Source: Calditrichota bacterium
Lineage (GTDB): Bacteria; Electryoneota; RPQS01
Length of the DNA: 7,140 nt
Assembly: GCA_020057985.1 (NCBI GenBank)
Contig: JAGVEU010000026.1
Span: 1-7,140 of the forward strand
Reading direction: 5' to 3'
Shown: in pieces, positions 6,241-7,140 of the stretch
Position numbering within the stretch: position 1 is the stretch's first letter
How the letters are laid out: each line of letters starts with the position of its first letter
Notes under the pieces: model-generated
The model's database searches: none
What the model saw: the letters and a program-made list of their open reading frames with translations, nothing else
Told to the model about the DNA's origin: nothing
Position numbers and translations under genes: made by a program

Positions 6241-7140
6241 GATTGCAACCTTGATCTCGTTGGTATAGGCTGGAACCTCGATCTCGATTGTCGTGCTGGT
6301 ATTAAATGGATTGGGGAAAACAGCGACCTGCAATTGAATGGGAATAACAGAACTGACTGACTCGATATTCACATGATAAGTCGTATCTCCCGATATGATA
6401 ATTGCTCTTCCACGTGTCCCATCCACATCCCCATTTATAGCCCCGATAGCAATATCATCAATCCCGTCACCGTTGACGTCTCCCAATACACAGGCTGAAA
6501 AGATACCAACGAGATTCTGCCAATCTCGCCCAACTATTTGAATCACCGGTTGCGTGCCGAGCCAACGATTACCCAGATACAACCCCAGACGACCCCATCC
6601 CATCTGACAAGTATAGCCTATAGCAACAAGGTCTTTGAAACCGTCATGGTTGAAATCACCAGCAGAAACAAGAACTCCTGGATCGCATTCTGAATCTGGC
6701 CAATGCAGCACATAATCTGGTAAGGGCGAAATGTAGCTATCGCCAAAATGGACATCAATTAAGCCACTCGGCTGTAGAAGTAGCAATTCATCATTTCCAT
6801 CTCCATTCAGATCATTGACAATATATTTTGGCCAAAATGTGGTAATTCCAGCGATGACTTGGGGAACTGTATCTGGCGCAGCGGATCCCCAGAAAAGAAG
6901 TAATCCATTGCTATCAAACACACTAATAAAATCAGCAAAACCATCACCATTGATGTCACCAAATGCTTCCGGAATGGAAGACTGCGAATTGGGAGGTGAG
7001 TCATGGATTATCCAGTCCGGTTCAAAGTCTATTGGGTCGCCACCAAAAATCACTCGACCCACTCCGCTTGTTGTGCTGCTCCAAAAAATGTCATCATATC
7101 CGTCTCCATTGAAGTCGCCCAATGCCTTAATTCTATCATA
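6079..7140 (-). CDS. FG-GAP beta-propeller protein with T9SS type A sorting domain (5' end outside window)
   Basis: The frame is open from the window edge to a TAG at 6081-6079, giving 353 residues. A TTG at 7122 could be read as a start, but codons 7140-7123 continue the alignment with the complete paralogue (YDRIKALGDFNGDG against YDYFEKIGDFNGDG), so the true start lies upstream, probably ~150 residues further. Five D-x-N-x-D-G loops are visible and match loops 3-7 of the paralogue, ending in GDVNGDGIDDIAIGA. Unlike the paralogue, the loop matching its fifth (NDLNGDGNDE) keeps the first aspartate. The last ~80 residues are a T9SS sorting domain (FPNPFN, YNLLGQ, SSGLYLLRV, LMLLK), nearly identical to the paralogue's from YNLLGQ onward, while the propeller is only about half identical by eye. 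It is expected to be exported and calcium-binding. The stump of the large-gene copy follows after 20 bases, the same arrangement as the downstream pair. Confidence 0.92.
   Translation of the reverse strand, partial: YDRIKALGDFNGDGYDDIFWSSTTSGVGRVIFGGDPIDFEPDWIIHDSPPNSQSSIPEAFGDINGDGFADFISVFDSNGLLLFWGSAAPDTVPQVIAGITTFWPKYIVNDLNGDGNDELLLLQPSGLIDVHFGDSYISPLPDYVLHWPDSECDPGVLVSAGDFNHDGFKDLVAIGYTCQMGWGRLGLYLGNRWLGTQPVIQIVGRDWQNLVGIFSACVLGDVNGDGIDDIAIGAINGDVDGTRGRAIIISGDTTYHVNIESVSSVIPIQLQVAVFPNPFNTSTTIEIEVPAYTNEIKVAIYNLLGQIAHQSTIHEASQKTIVPFNGKDLSSGLYLLRVTAGTQSVTQKLMLLK

Noticed and set aside
6807..7004. 65-residue minus-strand frame with a hydrophobic stretch
   Set aside because: It is an out-of-frame reading of the calcium-loop region of the partial propeller gene; the hydrophobic stretch comes from the shifted frame.
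7120..7122. TTG at 7122 as start of the partial propeller gene
   Set aside because: The alignment with the complete paralogue continues upstream to the window edge, so the gene begins outside.
4239..7140. Dockerin-type calcium repeats
   Set aside because: The D-x-N-x-D-G-x-x-D loops number seven at 45-60 residue spacing, as in FG-GAP propellers; dockerins have two loops about 20-odd residues apart.

Overview
The window is fully coding and reads on the minus strand, with no RNA genes, no mobile element and no intergenic gap longer than 20 bases. Read 5'->3' on that strand it holds: (1) the C-terminal 353 residues of a secreted FG-GAP beta-propeller protein (7140-6079, start off the window); (2) a 111-residue reading frame (6058-5723) that copies the first ~103 residues of the large gene below and then stops; (3) a complete 495-residue FG-GAP propeller protein (5726-4239), paralogous to the first; (4) the first 1406 residues of a very large modular secreted protein (4218-1), which runs off the window without a stop codon. 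The genes are 20 bases apart, overlap by 4 bases, or again 20 bases apart, so they look like one operon whose promoter and terminator both lie outside the window.

Both propeller proteins end in a domain with the hallmarks of a type IX secretion system (T9SS, type A) C-terminal sorting domain: FPNPFN near its start, YNLLGQ in the middle, SSGLYLLRV and a final basic LMLLK. Together with long multidomain secreted proteins carrying beta-helix repeats, this points to the FCB superphylum, probably one of its uncultured or candidate lineages. The sequence alone does not fix the phylum.

The large protein appears to be built in order from a signal peptide, an N-terminal module also found in the 111-residue copy, a beta-rich region, a glycosidase-like TIM-barrel region (~360-680), a beta-sandwich (~740-820), a right-handed parallel beta-helix (~825-1170), a helical TPR-like stretch (~1215-1310) and a second beta-rich stretch. 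Function is inferred only: a cell-surface or secreted carbohydrate-active or adhesive protein, made together with calcium-binding propeller proteins.

The main evolutionary story is a tandem repeat. A block of about 490 bp (T9SS tail of a propeller gene + 20-base spacer + start of the large gene) occurs twice with a period of ~1.84 kb. The upstream copy of the large gene is cut off after codon 103 and joined to the leader of the next propeller gene. This suggests an ancestral repeated two-gene unit (propeller gene + large gene) with one large gene since deleted.
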